Part shown: piece by piece, positions 7,791-18,897 of the stretch
How positions within the stretch are numbered: position 1 is the first letter of the stretch
How the letters are laid out: every line of letters starts with the position of its first letter
Assembly (NCBI RefSeq): GCF_900091505.1
Contig: NZ_LT607409.1
Coordinates: 1,550,001-1,614,000, forward strand
Direction: 5' to 3'
From: Micromonospora chokoriensis
Lineage (GTDB): Bacteria; Actinomycetota; Actinomycetes; Mycobacteriales; Micromonosporaceae
DNA length: 64,000 nucleotides
The notes under the pieces: generated by a model
What the model saw: the letters and a program-made list of their open reading frames with translations, nothing else
The model's database searches: none
Told to the model about the DNA's origin: nothing
Made by a program: the position numbers and the translations under genes

Positions 7791-9284
7791 ATGACCGAAC
7801 CCGTACCGGCGCCTGCCCTCCGGATGGGCACCGCCGCCGGCCGGGGCACGCTGCTCGCCGCCGTACTCGCCTCTGGCATGGTCTTCCTCGACACGACGGT
7901 CGTCAACGTGGCGCTGCCGAAGCTCGGGCAGGACCTCGGCGCGAGCGTGTCCGATCTCCAGTGGACCGTCAACGGCTATCTGCTGATGCTGGCGGCGTTC
8001 GTGCTGCTCGGCGGTGCACTCGGGGACCGCTTCGGCCGACGACGCGTCTTCCTGATCGGCGTCCTCTGGTTCACCGTCGCATCCGTACTCTGCGGGCTGG
8101 CCCAGGGCACCGGCTGGCTGATCGCGGCCCGTTTCCTCCAGGGCGCCGGCGGCGCGCTCCTCACGCCCGGATCGCTGTCGGTGCTCCAGGCGAGCTTCCA
8201 CCCGGACGACCGGGGTCGGGCGATCGGCGCCTGGGCCGGACTCTCCGGGGTGTCCACCGCGCTCGGCCCGTTCATCGGGGGCTGGCTGATCGACGCGCTC
8301 TCCTGGCGGTGGATCTTCTTCCTCAACCTGCCGATCGCCGTCCTGGTGGTGCTGGCCACGACGCGCTGGGTGCCGGAGAGCCGCGACGAGAGCGCCTCCC
8401 GCACCGCCGGGCCCGGGCGGACCCGACGCCGGTTCGACGTCGCCGGAGCCCTGCTCGGAGCACTGGCGCTCGCCGGTGTCACGTACGCCCTGATCGACGT
8501 GCCGGCACGCGGCTACGACTCGGCGCCGGTGCTGATCGCGGCGCTGGTCGGGGTGCTGTCGGCGGTGGTCTTCGTGGTGCTCGAACGGCGGCGCGGCGAC
8601 GCCGCGATGCTGCCCACCGGCCTGTTCTCCAGCCGGCTCTTCTCGGTGCTGAACATCTTCACCGTCGTCGTCTACGCGGCGCTCACCGGCTTCACCTTCT
8701 TCTTCGCCGTCTACCTGCAGAACGTGGTGGAGTGGTCGGCCTTCCGCACCGGCATCGCGCTACTGCCGATGACAGTGCTGCTGTTGGTCGGGTCGGCCCG
8801 CTCGGGAGCGTTGTCGGCGCGGATCGGCCCCCGACTCCAGTTGACCGTCGGGCCGGTGGTGGCCGCGGTCGGTCTGCTGTTGCTGCGCGGCGTCGGACCG
8901 GGCGCGTCGTACTGGACGGACGTGCTGCCCGGGGTGCTGCTCTTCGGGATCGGGCTGACCCTGGTCGTGGCACCGCTGACCGCATCGGTGCTGGCCGCCG
9001 TGCAGGACCGCTTCTCCGGCGTGGCCAGCGGCTTCAACAACGCCGCGTCCCGGGCCGGTGGGTTGCTCGCGGTGGCGGCGCTGCCGCTGCTGGTCGGTCT
9101 GTCCGGCGGCGGGTACGAGCAGAAGGACGAGTTGACCGACGCGTTCCGCGGCGCGATGGAGTGGTGCGCCGGCCTACTCGTGGCCGGCGCGGTGCTGGCC
9201 CTCGTGCTGGTTCACCGACCGCCCCGGGCGGCCCCGCCGTCGCAGCCCTGCCACTCGTTGCCCGCCGCCACACCCCCGAAGTAG
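7791..9284 (+). CDS. MFS transporter, DHA2/EmrB-QacA type
   Basis: A 497-residue drug:H+ antiporter-2 type permease, expected to have 14 membrane helices. Motif A-like GALGDRFGRRRVFLIG and the motif C region LDTTVVNVALPKLGQDLG near the N-terminus support the call. The family exports drugs and other small molecules; the substrate is unknown. ATG 7791 follows GGTGGG and gives the standard N-terminus although the frame is open to 7671. It is divergent from the HNH nuclease gene with about 107 bases between, and it converges on leuA. Confidence 0.9.
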   Translation: MTEPVPAPALRMGTAAGRGTLLAAVLASGMVFLDTTVVNVALPKLGQDLGASVSDLQWTVNGYLLMLAAFVLLGGALGDRFGRRRVFLIGVLWFTVASVLCGLAQGTGWLIAARFLQGAGGALLTPGSLSVLQASFHPDDRGRAIGAWAGLSGVSTALGPFIGGWLIDALSWRWIFFLNLPIAVLVVLATTRWVPESRDESASRTAGPGRTRRRFDVAGALLGALALAGVTYALIDVPARGYDSAPVLIAALVGVLSAVVFVVLERRRGDAAMLPTGLFSSRLFSVLNIFTVVVYAALTGFTFFFAVYLQNVVEWSAFRTGIALLPMTVLLLVGSARSGALSARIGPRLQLTVGPVVAAVGLLLLRGVGPGASYWTDVLPGVLLFGIGLTLVVAPLTASVLAAVQDRFSGVASGFNNAASRAGGLLAVAALPLLVGLSGGGYEQKDELTDAFRGAMEWCAGLLVAGAVLALVLVHRPPRAAPPSQPCHSLPAATPPK

Positions 9285-9313
9285 GCAGAACCTCCGGGGG
9301 CGCGGCGCGTGGG

Positions 9314-11206
<1,893 letters not shown>

Positions 11207-11222
<16 letters not shown>

Positions 11223-11251
11223 CGGCTAAGGAGGAGAAGCGCCCGCCACAT
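11207..11251 (-). CDS. leuL: leuA leader peptide
   Basis: A 14-residue reading frame, MWRALLLLSRRDEA, starts at ATG 11251 and stops at TGA 11207, about 140 bases before leuA. Four consecutive leucine codons (CTT CTC CTC CTT) in so short a frame are the signature of a leucine-sensing leader peptide. Comparative studies have proposed leader-peptide control of leuA in other actinobacteria. The symbol leuL is used by analogy. Expression is not shown by sequence alone. Confidence 0.7.
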
Positions 11252-11350
11252 GACCACGTCACCCTACGTGATGGCAGGGGCGGTGGGAAGGTAGGTCCGG
11301 ACTATGGGACCAGCGTCATGGTCCGTGCCGGGTCGCCCGGGAGCGGACGG

Positions 11351-11902
11351 TCAGCGGAGCAGCAGGTCGGCGAGGGGTCGACGGTGGCGCAGGCTGGTCT
11401 CCTCGGCGACCAGGTCGGCCGGGAGACTGAGCGGGTCGCCGAGACGCCCGACGGCGACCACCGCGTACGGCCGTACGTCGGCGGGAAGGTGCAGGTCAGC
11501 GACGAGTCCGGCGCGGTCGACGGTGAGGACCTGGCGTACGTGCAGTCCGAGCGCGGTGGCCTGCACGGTGAGGTGGGCGACGGCCTGGCCCAGGTCGTAG
11601 GCGATCCCGTCGGCCGGCGCGGCGTCCGATGCCGTGTCGGCGTCGACGTGTGCGGCGAGCAGCAGAGCGGCGGCGCGGTGCGCCCACCGCTGCTCACGCT
11701 CGGGCAGGTTGACCAGAATCCGCTTCCAGGTCTCGTCGTCGCGGTGGCCGAGGGTGAACCTCCAGGGCTGGCGGTTGCCCAGCGACGGCGCCCATCGGGC
11801 CGCCTCGAGCAGGGAGGCCGCGTCCGCCGCACTCAGCTCGTCGGTGGGGTGGAACGCCAGCGGGCTCCAACGGAAGGCGAGCAGCGGGGTCAGGTCAGCC
11901 AT
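11351..11902 (-). CDS. Nitroreductase-family protein
   Basis: A 183-residue FMN-type oxidoreductase. It shows RWAPSLGNRQPWRF (the FMN-binding S-x-N-x-QPW motif of the family) and a C-terminal AVVAVGRLGDP. Members use NAD(P)H to reduce nitro groups, quinones or activated ring systems; the substrate is not readable here. It is slightly shorter than the usual 200 residues. It lies between a lipoprotein gene and leuA on the same strand, but the leuA leader separates it from leuA expression. Confidence 0.82.
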   Translation of the reverse strand: MADLTPLLAFRWSPLAFHPTDELSAADAASLLEAARWAPSLGNRQPWRFTLGHRDDETWKRILVNLPEREQRWAHRAAALLLAAHVDADTASDAAPADGIAYDLGQAVAHLTVQATALGLHVRQVLTVDRAGLVADLHLPADVRPYAVVAVGRLGDPLSLPADLVAEETSLRHRRPLADLLLR

Positions 11903-11986
11903 GCCGGTAATCGTCCTGTATGGGTGATTCGCCGATCAGGCGGGGTCGGCAAAATGTGGGCAAACGCACCCGTAACGGGATGAAGA

Positions 11987-12775
11987 TCAGGACGTTCCCG
12001 CGCTCGGGCTGTCCGACGGGTCAGGGGTCGGCGGCGCGGCGGTGTCCAGCGGATCCCGGTCGATCACCACCGGCCCGGCCAACTGCACGGTGGCCGGCGC
12101 CGGGCCGGGCGGTGCGGCCAGCCGCAACGTCCCGACCCCGGTCCGGACGCCGGTCGGTGTGCCGTCCCGGTCGTAGCAGTAGAAGCCCACGTCCAGCGGG
12201 GCGTTCAGCGACGCCGAGGTGGAGTCCACCGAGTAGCACGTACCGGTCAGGCCCTCGGGCGTGTCGGCCGGGGCCACCGCCAACGGCGCGCGTCGGTCGG
12301 TGAGCACGTCCAGCCAGTCGGTCAGCGGATGCTGGACGCGGGGGTCCGATCGGCGCGGGATCGCGTCGTCAGGCTCGCCGAGGCGTACGCAGCTCGCCGG
12401 CTCCGGTCGACCGGCTGACGGCAGGGCGCACTGGAACAGCCCGTCGGCCGTGGCCGCCATCGAGACGTCGGCGGTGCCACCCAACGCGCCCCCCGGCACG
12501 TCGACCCGCCAACTGCCGTCGTTCGCGCTGGTGAACGCGATCGTGCGGTCCGGCTGACCCGGCCGGCTGTAGACGTACTGCGCCACCATGTGGCGGTCCT
12601 GCGCGGCTGCCGCCAGGGCGGCCAGCTCGTCCCGTGCGGCGTCCACGGCTACCGGCCCGGGATCGGTCGGCGTCGGGGCGGGCGGCTGTGTGCTGGTGCA
12701 GGCGACCAGGAGCGCGGGCAGAGCGAACACGAGCGGCCCGAGCACACGGCCGGTCGAGCGGATGAGGACGGGCAC
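11987..12775 (-). CDS. Lipoprotein of unknown function
   Basis: A 262-residue predicted lipoprotein: basic start, hydrophobic stretch and lipobox (LLVAC, Cys about 24), then a Thr/Pro-rich linker. The main domain has four cysteines (FQCAL, ASCVRL, GTCYSV, GFYCYD) suited to two disulfides, and an anionic Pro/Ser-rich tail. I do not recognise a catalytic motif. The region [19 protein letters not shown] loosely recalls LolA/LppX-like folds, a weak impression. The GTG at 12775 is chosen for the signal peptide; no strong ribosome binding site is seen. Confidence 0.75.
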   Translation of the reverse strand: MPVLIRSTGRVLGPLVFALPALLVACTSTQPPAPTPTDPGPVAVDAARDELAALAAAAQDRHMVAQYVYSRPGQPDRTIAFTSANDGSWRVDVPGGALGGTADVSMAATADGLFQCALPSAGRPEPASCVRLGEPDDAIPRRSDPRVQHPLTDWLDVLTDRRAPLAVAPADTPEGLTGTCYSVDSTSASLNAPLDVGFYCYDRDGTPTGVRTGVGTLRLAAPPGPAPATVQLAGPVVIDRDPLDTAAPPTPDPSDSPSAGTS

Positions 12776-13033
12776 CGGCCCATTCTGGTGGCTGCGGGCG
12801 GTCCGCGGGTGCCGGCGCGTACCGGGCTCGTTCCGGCGTGTCGGACGCGCTCGTGGTCGCGTAGCTCCCGCCCTGGTGGGAGCGGCCCGGCGGCACCCGG
12901 GCGGGCCGGATGGTGGGATCACCTGACCCGCCGTCGTTACCCGCCGGATACCCTCAAGGGGTTTGACACGCGCCGCCGGCCCCGGTTCCGGCGGCGTCGG
13001 CACGCTCAGGGTCACTGGGAGGGAGTGCACGTC

Positions 13034-14299
<1,266 letters not shown>

Positions 14300-14305
14300 C
14301 GCCCG

Positions 14306-15364
14306 ATGACGGCGCTGCCCACCCTCGCCGTGGTCGGAGCGACAGGTGCCGTCGGCACCGTGATGTGCGAGCTGCTCACCGGGCGACGCAACGTCTGGGG
14401 TGAGATCCGGCTGATCGCCTCCGAGCGTTCGGTCGGCCGTCGGGTGCGCTGCCGAGGCGAGGAGATGATCGTCCAGGCGCTGACCCCCGAGGCGTTCGAC
14501 GGGGTCGACGTGGCGATGTTCGACGTCCCCGACGAGGTCTCCGCCGAGTGGGCACCGATCGCCGTCTCCCGGGGCGCGATCGCTGTCGACAACTCCGGCG
14601 CGTTCCGGATGGACCGGGACGTCCCGCTGGTCGTTCCGGAGATCAACCCCGAGCAGGTCCGCAACCGGCCCCGGGGCATCATCGCCAACGCGAACTGCAC
14701 CACCCTCGCGATGATCGTCGCGGTCGCGCCACTGCACCGCGAGTACGGCCTGCGGGAGCTGGTCCTCGCCTCCTACCAGGCGGTCTCCGGGGCGGGGAAG
14801 TCCGGCGTCGACATTCTGCACGACCAGCTCACCAAGGTCGCCGGTGATCGGGCACTCGGTTCCCGCACCGGTGACGTCCGGCAGGCGGTCGGCGACGACC
14901 TCGGCCCGTTCCCGGCACCCCTCGCGCTCAACGTGGTGCCCTGGGCCGGCTCCCTGGCCGACGCCGGCTGGTCGTCGGAGGAAATGAAGATCCGCAACGA
15001 GTCGCGGAAGATCCTCGGCCTGCCCGACCTCAAGGTGTCCGCCACCTGCGTCCGGGTGCCGGTGGTCACCGCGCACTCGGTGGCCGTGCACGCGGTCTTC
15101 GCCAGCGAGGTGGACGCCGAGGGCGCCCGCGAGGCGCTGCGCAACGCGCCCGGCGTGATCCTGGTCGACGACCCCGCCGCCGGAGAGTTCCCCATGCCGA
15201 TCGACGCGGTCGGCACCGACCCGTCCTGGGTCGGCCGGATCCGCCGCGCCCTGGACGACCCCCGCGCCCTCGACTTCTTCGTCACCGGCGACAACCTCCG
15301 CAAGGGGGCGGCCCTCAACACGGCCCAGATCGCCGAACTCCTCGCCAAGGAGCTCCGCGCCTGA
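14306..15364 (+). CDS. asd: Aspartate-semialdehyde dehydrogenase
   Basis: A 352-residue Asd that reduces aspartyl phosphate to aspartate semialdehyde with NADPH, the step after lysC. The N-terminal GATGAVG is the NADP-binding loop; NANCTT holds the catalytic cysteine (Cys131). A QAVSGAGKSG motif and late RVPVVTAHSV support the call. Six bases separate it from lysC, so the two form an operon. A large nested palindrome follows immediately (15371-15442). Confidence 0.96.
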   Translation: MTALPTLAVVGATGAVGTVMCELLTGRRNVWGEIRLIASERSVGRRVRCRGEEMIVQALTPEAFDGVDVAMFDVPDEVSAEWAPIAVSRGAIAVDNSGAFRMDRDVPLVVPEINPEQVRNRPRGIIANANCTTLAMIVAVAPLHREYGLRELVLASYQAVSGAGKSGVDILHDQLTKVAGDRALGSRTGDVRQAVGDDLGPFPAPLALNVVPWAGSLADAGWSSEEMKIRNESRKILGLPDLKVSATCVRVPVVTAHSVAVHAVFASEVDAEGAREALRNAPGVILVDDPAAGEFPMPIDAVGTDPSWVGRIRRALDDPRALDFFVTGDNLRKGAALNTAQIAELLAKELRA

Positions 15365-15370
15365 TCGCGG

Positions 15371-15442
15371 TCGATCATGGACTTGTGGTGGGTGTTTTCG
15401 CCCCGGAAGGGGTGAACGTTCCCGCCACAACTCCATGATCGA
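15371..15442. repeat. Nested palindromic intergenic element after asd
   Basis: Outer arms of 18 bases (15371-15388 and 15425-15442) pair with a single mismatch; they begin TCGATCATGGA. Inside lies a second hairpin with a GGAA tetraloop (CCCC 15401-15404, GGGG 15409-15412, stem extendable to 8 bp). It lies between converging asd and the GGDEF gene, so it may also terminate transcription. Two other palindromic elements in the window (37826-37881 and 44117-44205) also carry TGATCA or GATCA in the arms. Confidence 0.7.
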
Positions 15443-15500
15443 CGGTGGTTGTGGGCGGGGCGGGGCGGGGCGGGGCGGCGGGTGGGGGTGGTGGTGGTGG

Positions 15501-16976
15501 CTAGGCGGCGGACAGGTGGACGCCGTCGCGGCCCTGGCGCTTCACCGCGTACAGCGCCTGGTCGGCCCTGCGCAGGGTGCGGTCGGGGGTCTCGCCGGGG
15601 CGGGGCAGGGCCACGCCCACACTGATCGTGCGGCCCACGCGTCGGGCCGCCTCGGTCAATCGTTCGGCGATCCGGACCGCCTCCTCGGGGCGGCTCACCT
15701 CGATCACCGCGACGAACTCGTCGCCGCCGATCCGGTACAGCTCGTCGCCGTGACGTAACGCCCCCTCCAGCGCCCGGGCCAACCCGACCAGCACCCGGTC
15801 ACCGGCCTGGTGGCCGTACGTGTCGTTGACGGTCTTGAAGCCGTCCACGTCGATCGCCAGCAGGGCCGTACGCCCCGGGGTGGCCGTCGCGATCCGCTGC
15901 CCGAACGGGCCGGTGTGCCGCAGCCCGGTCAGCGGGTCGGAGCTGGCCTGTTCCCGCAGTCGGGCCAGCGTGCGCAGCCGGTCCACGCTCGTCCAGGCCT
16001 GCCCGGCGAGCAGTTCCATCAGGCTGACGGTGGTCGGGTCCGGGCGCAGCGCGCGTTCGTCAGCGACCAGCAGCACCCCGCCGACCTCGGGTGGCCCCAC
16101 CGGCACGGCGACCAGCGTGCGTACCCCGGCCCGGATCAACGGCCGGTAGTCCTCGGTCGGGAGATGCCCCGTCTCGCCCAGCGTGTAGCCAGCCCCGTAC
16201 CGGTGTGCCCGGTCGACCATCCGGTCCAGCGCGGCCGGACCCGCCTCGGTCAACTCGGCCCGAATCCGGATCTCCAGGTCGCTCGGCGTCGTCGGCGACG
16301 GACCGAGCTGACCCGCCAGCAGCAGCACCGCTGTGGAGAGGGCGGAGACCTCGCGTGCCGCGCACGCAGTCACGCCCGACACGTCTGCCTCGGTGGGCGC
16401 GGCGGAGAGCGCGGCCGCGTGCCGGAGCAGTTTCTCGCTGCGGCTCTCCTCCGGCGGACCTCCGAGGGCGGCGATCCGCGCGCCGAGTCGGTCGGCCACC
16501 CGCTGCGCGGTCTCCCGCCACGGCTCCAGGGCGACCGGCTCACTCCACTGCAGGTCGAGGACGCCGATCGCCCGACCCGTCGGGTCCAGCACCGGTACGC
16601 ACAGCTCGGCTGTCACGTCCGGGCGTACCGGAAGGTAGTCCGGATCGACGCTCACGTCCGGGACGGCGGCGGGGGATCCGGTGTCGTACACCCGGCCGAC
16701 GATGCCGGTGCGTGCGGGCACCGTGGCGAAGACCTGCCAGGCCCCGGTCGCCGCGACGCAGCGCAGACGGTCATGGGCCGCGAGCAGCACGGAGATGGTC
16801 GCCGGGGTGTGGCGGGACAGCGCGGTGACCGTCCACCGACAGGCCTCCGGCGTGCTCGACGCCATCGGCAGGTGGACGGTGACGTCACGGATGACTCGCT
16901 GATGATCCACTCGCACGTCGTTCCAGGTAGGGGAGGAGCCCGGCCGGCGCCGAGCCGCGCGATCAAGCGTACTCAC
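15501..16976 (-). CDS. Diguanylate cyclase-like protein with GAF sensing region
   Basis: A 491-residue protein with a C-terminal GGDEF domain (RIGGDEF intact, preceded by DPLTGLRHTGPF and DVDGFKTVNDTYGHQAGD), expected to make cyclic di-GMP. The preceding 320 residues look like two GAF-type sensor modules: GIVGRVYDTGSPAAVPDVS with VLDPTGRAIGVLDLQW, then RTLVAVPVGPPEVGGVLLV. No membrane segment, so it is cytoplasmic. The start is uncertain; GTG 16976 is used because it lies next to the divergent promoter region. A 10-bp inverted repeat in that region (17016-17041) may bind a regulator. Confidence 0.85.
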   Translation of the reverse strand: MSTLDRAARRRPGSSPTWNDVRVDHQRVIRDVTVHLPMASSTPEACRWTVTALSRHTPATISVLLAAHDRLRCVAATGAWQVFATVPARTGIVGRVYDTGSPAAVPDVSVDPDYLPVRPDVTAELCVPVLDPTGRAIGVLDLQWSEPVALEPWRETAQRVADRLGARIAALGGPPEESRSEKLLRHAAALSAAPTEADVSGVTACAAREVSALSTAVLLLAGQLGPSPTTPSDLEIRIRAELTEAGPAALDRMVDRAHRYGAGYTLGETGHLPTEDYRPLIRAGVRTLVAVPVGPPEVGGVLLVADERALRPDPTTVSLMELLAGQAWTSVDRLRTLARLREQASSDPLTGLRHTGPFGQRIATATPGRTALLAIDVDGFKTVNDTYGHQAGDRVLVGLARALEGALRHGDELYRIGGDEFVAVIEVSRPEEAVRIAERLTEAARRVGRTISVGVALPRPGETPDRTLRRADQALYAVKRQGRDGVHLSAA

Positions 16977-17015
16977 GACTGTGCGAAACCGACCGTACTC
17001 GTACACATGTGCTAT

Positions 17016-17041
17016 CCACAGGCTGTGGACGCAGCCTGTGG
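17016..17041. promoter_or_regulatory. 10-bp inverted repeat between divergent GGDEF and phosphoesterase genes
   Basis: Perfect arms CCACAGGCTG (17016-17025) and CAGCCTGTGG (17032-17041) with a 6-base spacer lie in the 130-base divergent gap. Dyad symmetry between divergent genes suggests an operator. The nearby CTATCCACA resembles a DnaA box but has a mismatch, and nothing else points to an origin. Confidence 0.5.
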
Positions 17042-17106
17042 GCAGCGGGCACCGCGAACCGGCGACCGGCGATAGCGTGGGAACCCCGGCACCGAGGAGA
17101 CGATCC

Positions 17107-17886
17107 ATGATCATCGCTCAGCTCAGTGACCCGCACCTGACCACCGGCCTGCTCGCCCCCGCGCCGGCCGCGGGTTTGCACCGCGCGCTCGGCCGGGTGC
17201 TCGCGCTGCGCCCCCGCCCCGACTGTGTGGTGATCACCGGCGACCTGGTCGACCACGGGCGACCCGACGAGTACGCGGCGCTGCGCGAACTGATCGGCCG
17301 CTTCCCGCTGCCGGTGCACCTGGTCCCCGGCAACCACGACGACCGGGAGTCGCTGCTCGACGCGTTCGGGGGCACCCAGTGGCTCGGCGGCGGCTTCTCC
17401 GCCTACTACCACGTCGACCACGAGGCGGCGTCGATCGTGGTGCTCGACTCGCTCGTCCCGGGCAGTGACGGTGGCCGCCTCGGCGAGGAGCAGCTCGGCT
17501 GGCTCGACGGGGTGCTGGCCGGGCGGCCCGAGGTGCCCGCGGTGATCTGCCTGCACCATCCGCCGGTGGCGGTCGGCATCCCCGCGGCCGACTCCATCCG
17601 GCTCGCCGACGGCGACGCGCTCGCCGAGGTGATCGGCCGGCACCGGCACGTCGTCCGGGTCGCGGCCGGCCACCTGCACCGCCCGGTCACCACGGCGTAC
17701 GCGGGCACCGTGCTCACCGTGGCACCCAGCACCTGGAAGCAGAGCACCCTCACGATGAGCCCCGACGAGCAGATCGGTTGGGTCGACGAGCCGACCTCGT
17801 TCCTGCTGCACCTCGTGGAGGCGGGCGGCTGCGTGACGCACACCGTGCAGGTGAGCCACTCCGCCGGTCAGACCTGCGGCTTCTGA
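17107..17886 (+). CDS. Calcineurin-type metallophosphoesterase, CpdA-like
   Basis: A 259-residue metallophosphoesterase with all core motifs: SDPHL near the start, GDLVDHG, GNHDD, LHHPP and GHLHRP. The arrangement matches class III cyclic-nucleotide phosphodiesterases such as CpdA, which cleave 3',5'-cAMP, though specificity within this fold is broad. GAGGAG precedes ATG 17107, which lies immediately inside an otherwise open frame. It is divergent from the GGDEF gene. A class III cyclase and Crp lie elsewhere in this window, so a cAMP role is plausible but inferred. Confidence 0.85.
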   Translation: MIIAQLSDPHLTTGLLAPAPAAGLHRALGRVLALRPRPDCVVITGDLVDHGRPDEYAALRELIGRFPLPVHLVPGNHDDRESLLDAFGGTQWLGGGFSAYYHVDHEAASIVVLDSLVPGSDGGRLGEEQLGWLDGVLAGRPEVPAVICLHHPPVAVGIPAADSIRLADGDALAEVIGRHRHVVRVAAGHLHRPVTTAYAGTVLTVAPSTWKQSTLTMSPDEQIGWVDEPTSFLLHLVEAGGCVTHTVQVSHSAGQTCGF

Positions 17887-17897
17887 GGGTGCCCGTC

Positions 17898-18548
17898 GTG
17901 CGGGTCTGGTACGTCGCGTACGGCTCGAACATGCACGCGGCCCGGCTGGCCTGGTACATCGGCGGCGGCTGTCCACCCGGCGGAATGCGGACGTACCCGG
18001 GGTGCCGGGACCGACGCCCACCGAGCCGGTCGGCACCGGTGTCGCTGCCCGGCGGCATCTACTTCGCCGGCGAGTCCCGCGCCTGGACCGGAGGGATGGC
18101 CTTCTACGACCCGCACCTGCCGGGCGAGGCCGCCGCCCGCGCCTACCTGGTGACAGTGGACCAGTTCACCGACATCGCGGCCCAGGAGATGTACCGCCCA
18201 GCCGGCGAAACCGCCCACCTCACCGAGACGACAACTGCGGCCGTCGAGGCCGCCATCGCGGGCGGGCGGGCCACACTCGGCCCCGGACGGTACGAGACGC
18301 TCGTCTGCCCGGGCAGCCGCAGCGGCGTTCCGATGCTCACCTTCACCGCACCGGAGGGTGCGTCCGCCGTGCGGTGCCGGCCACCCGCGCCGACGTACCT
18401 CCGCATGATCGCCCGTGGTTTGCGTGAGTCGCACGGCTGGCCGGCCGAACGCATCGCCAGCTATCTGGACGACCGGCCCGGTGTGGCGGACGCCTGGCTG
18501 CCGGACGCCGTCGCCGCCCTGGTCAGCGAGGCGCTGGCCGAGCCCTGA
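17898..18548 (+). CDS. Gamma-glutamylcyclotransferase-like protein
   Basis: A 216-residue protein opening with VWYVAYGSNMHAARL, the YGSN substrate-binding loop of the gamma-glutamylcyclotransferase-like fold. A FAGESRAWTGGMAFYD segment follows in the expected place. Members remove gamma-glutamyl groups from amines or peptides as 5-oxoproline, but actinobacterial relatives are poorly characterised. GTG 17898 is chosen because GAGGG lies 8 bases upstream; GTG 17889 would leave no spacing. It follows the phosphoesterase gene after 11 bases and is probably cotranscribed. Confidence 0.7.
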   Translation: MRVWYVAYGSNMHAARLAWYIGGGCPPGGMRTYPGCRDRRPPSRSAPVSLPGGIYFAGESRAWTGGMAFYDPHLPGEAAARAYLVTVDQFTDIAAQEMYRPAGETAHLTETTTAAVEAAIAGGRATLGPGRYETLVCPGSRSGVPMLTFTAPEGASAVRCRPPAPTYLRMIARGLRESHGWPAERIASYLDDRPGVADAWLPDAVAALVSEALAEP

Positions 18549-18897
18549 CCGCCGCCATCCCACCCGGCGACAGCTGTTCCTTCACGTCGGCCTGGCGGGG
18601 GTGCTTGGTCACTGTGGCTCGGCGGGGCCGCTGTGTCCCGTCGGCCCGGCACCGGACCGCTCGAACGCGATCGGTGTGCCGTCCGCCGATCGCACCTGCT
18701 CCACCGTCGGTGTGCGGGCCGACCCGCAGCTCCGGCGTGCTGCCTGGGTCGCCCGGTCGCCGTCCGGATGAGAGGCTGTCGGAGCGGGCGGCCGTCCCCA
18801 ACCGCCGCCAACCACGACCCTTCCGACGGCGTCGGGTCGGCGGCCCGGTCGACCCAGAGGCCGGGCACCGCACAGGCCGATTCTCACGAGGAGATCC
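18549..18897. other. Intergenic gap of 349 bases
   Basis: No intact gene is seen. The minus strand holds a truncated hydrolase start (18609-18704). The right end carries CGAGGAGA, the ribosome binding site for the 5'-nucleotidase gene. I see no strong hairpin and no convincing -10 box. Confidence 0.5.
18609..18704 (-). pseudogene. Remnant of an alpha/beta-hydrolase N-terminus
   Basis: A 31-residue frame from GTG 18704 reads MEQVRSADGTPIAFERSGAG, the familiar opening of actinobacterial alpha/beta hydrolases, where the next residues should be a hydrophobic strand such as PVVLVGG. Instead the frame runs into an unrelated stretch and stops at 18609. The catalytic part is absent on either strand nearby. 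This looks like a decayed gene with most of the body deleted. The match is by eye. Confidence 0.45.

Noticed and set aside
17012..17020. CTATCCACA as a DnaA box or origin signal
   Set aside because: A single imperfect box, no cluster, no dnaA or dnaN nearby, and the surrounding dyad explains the sequence better as an operator.
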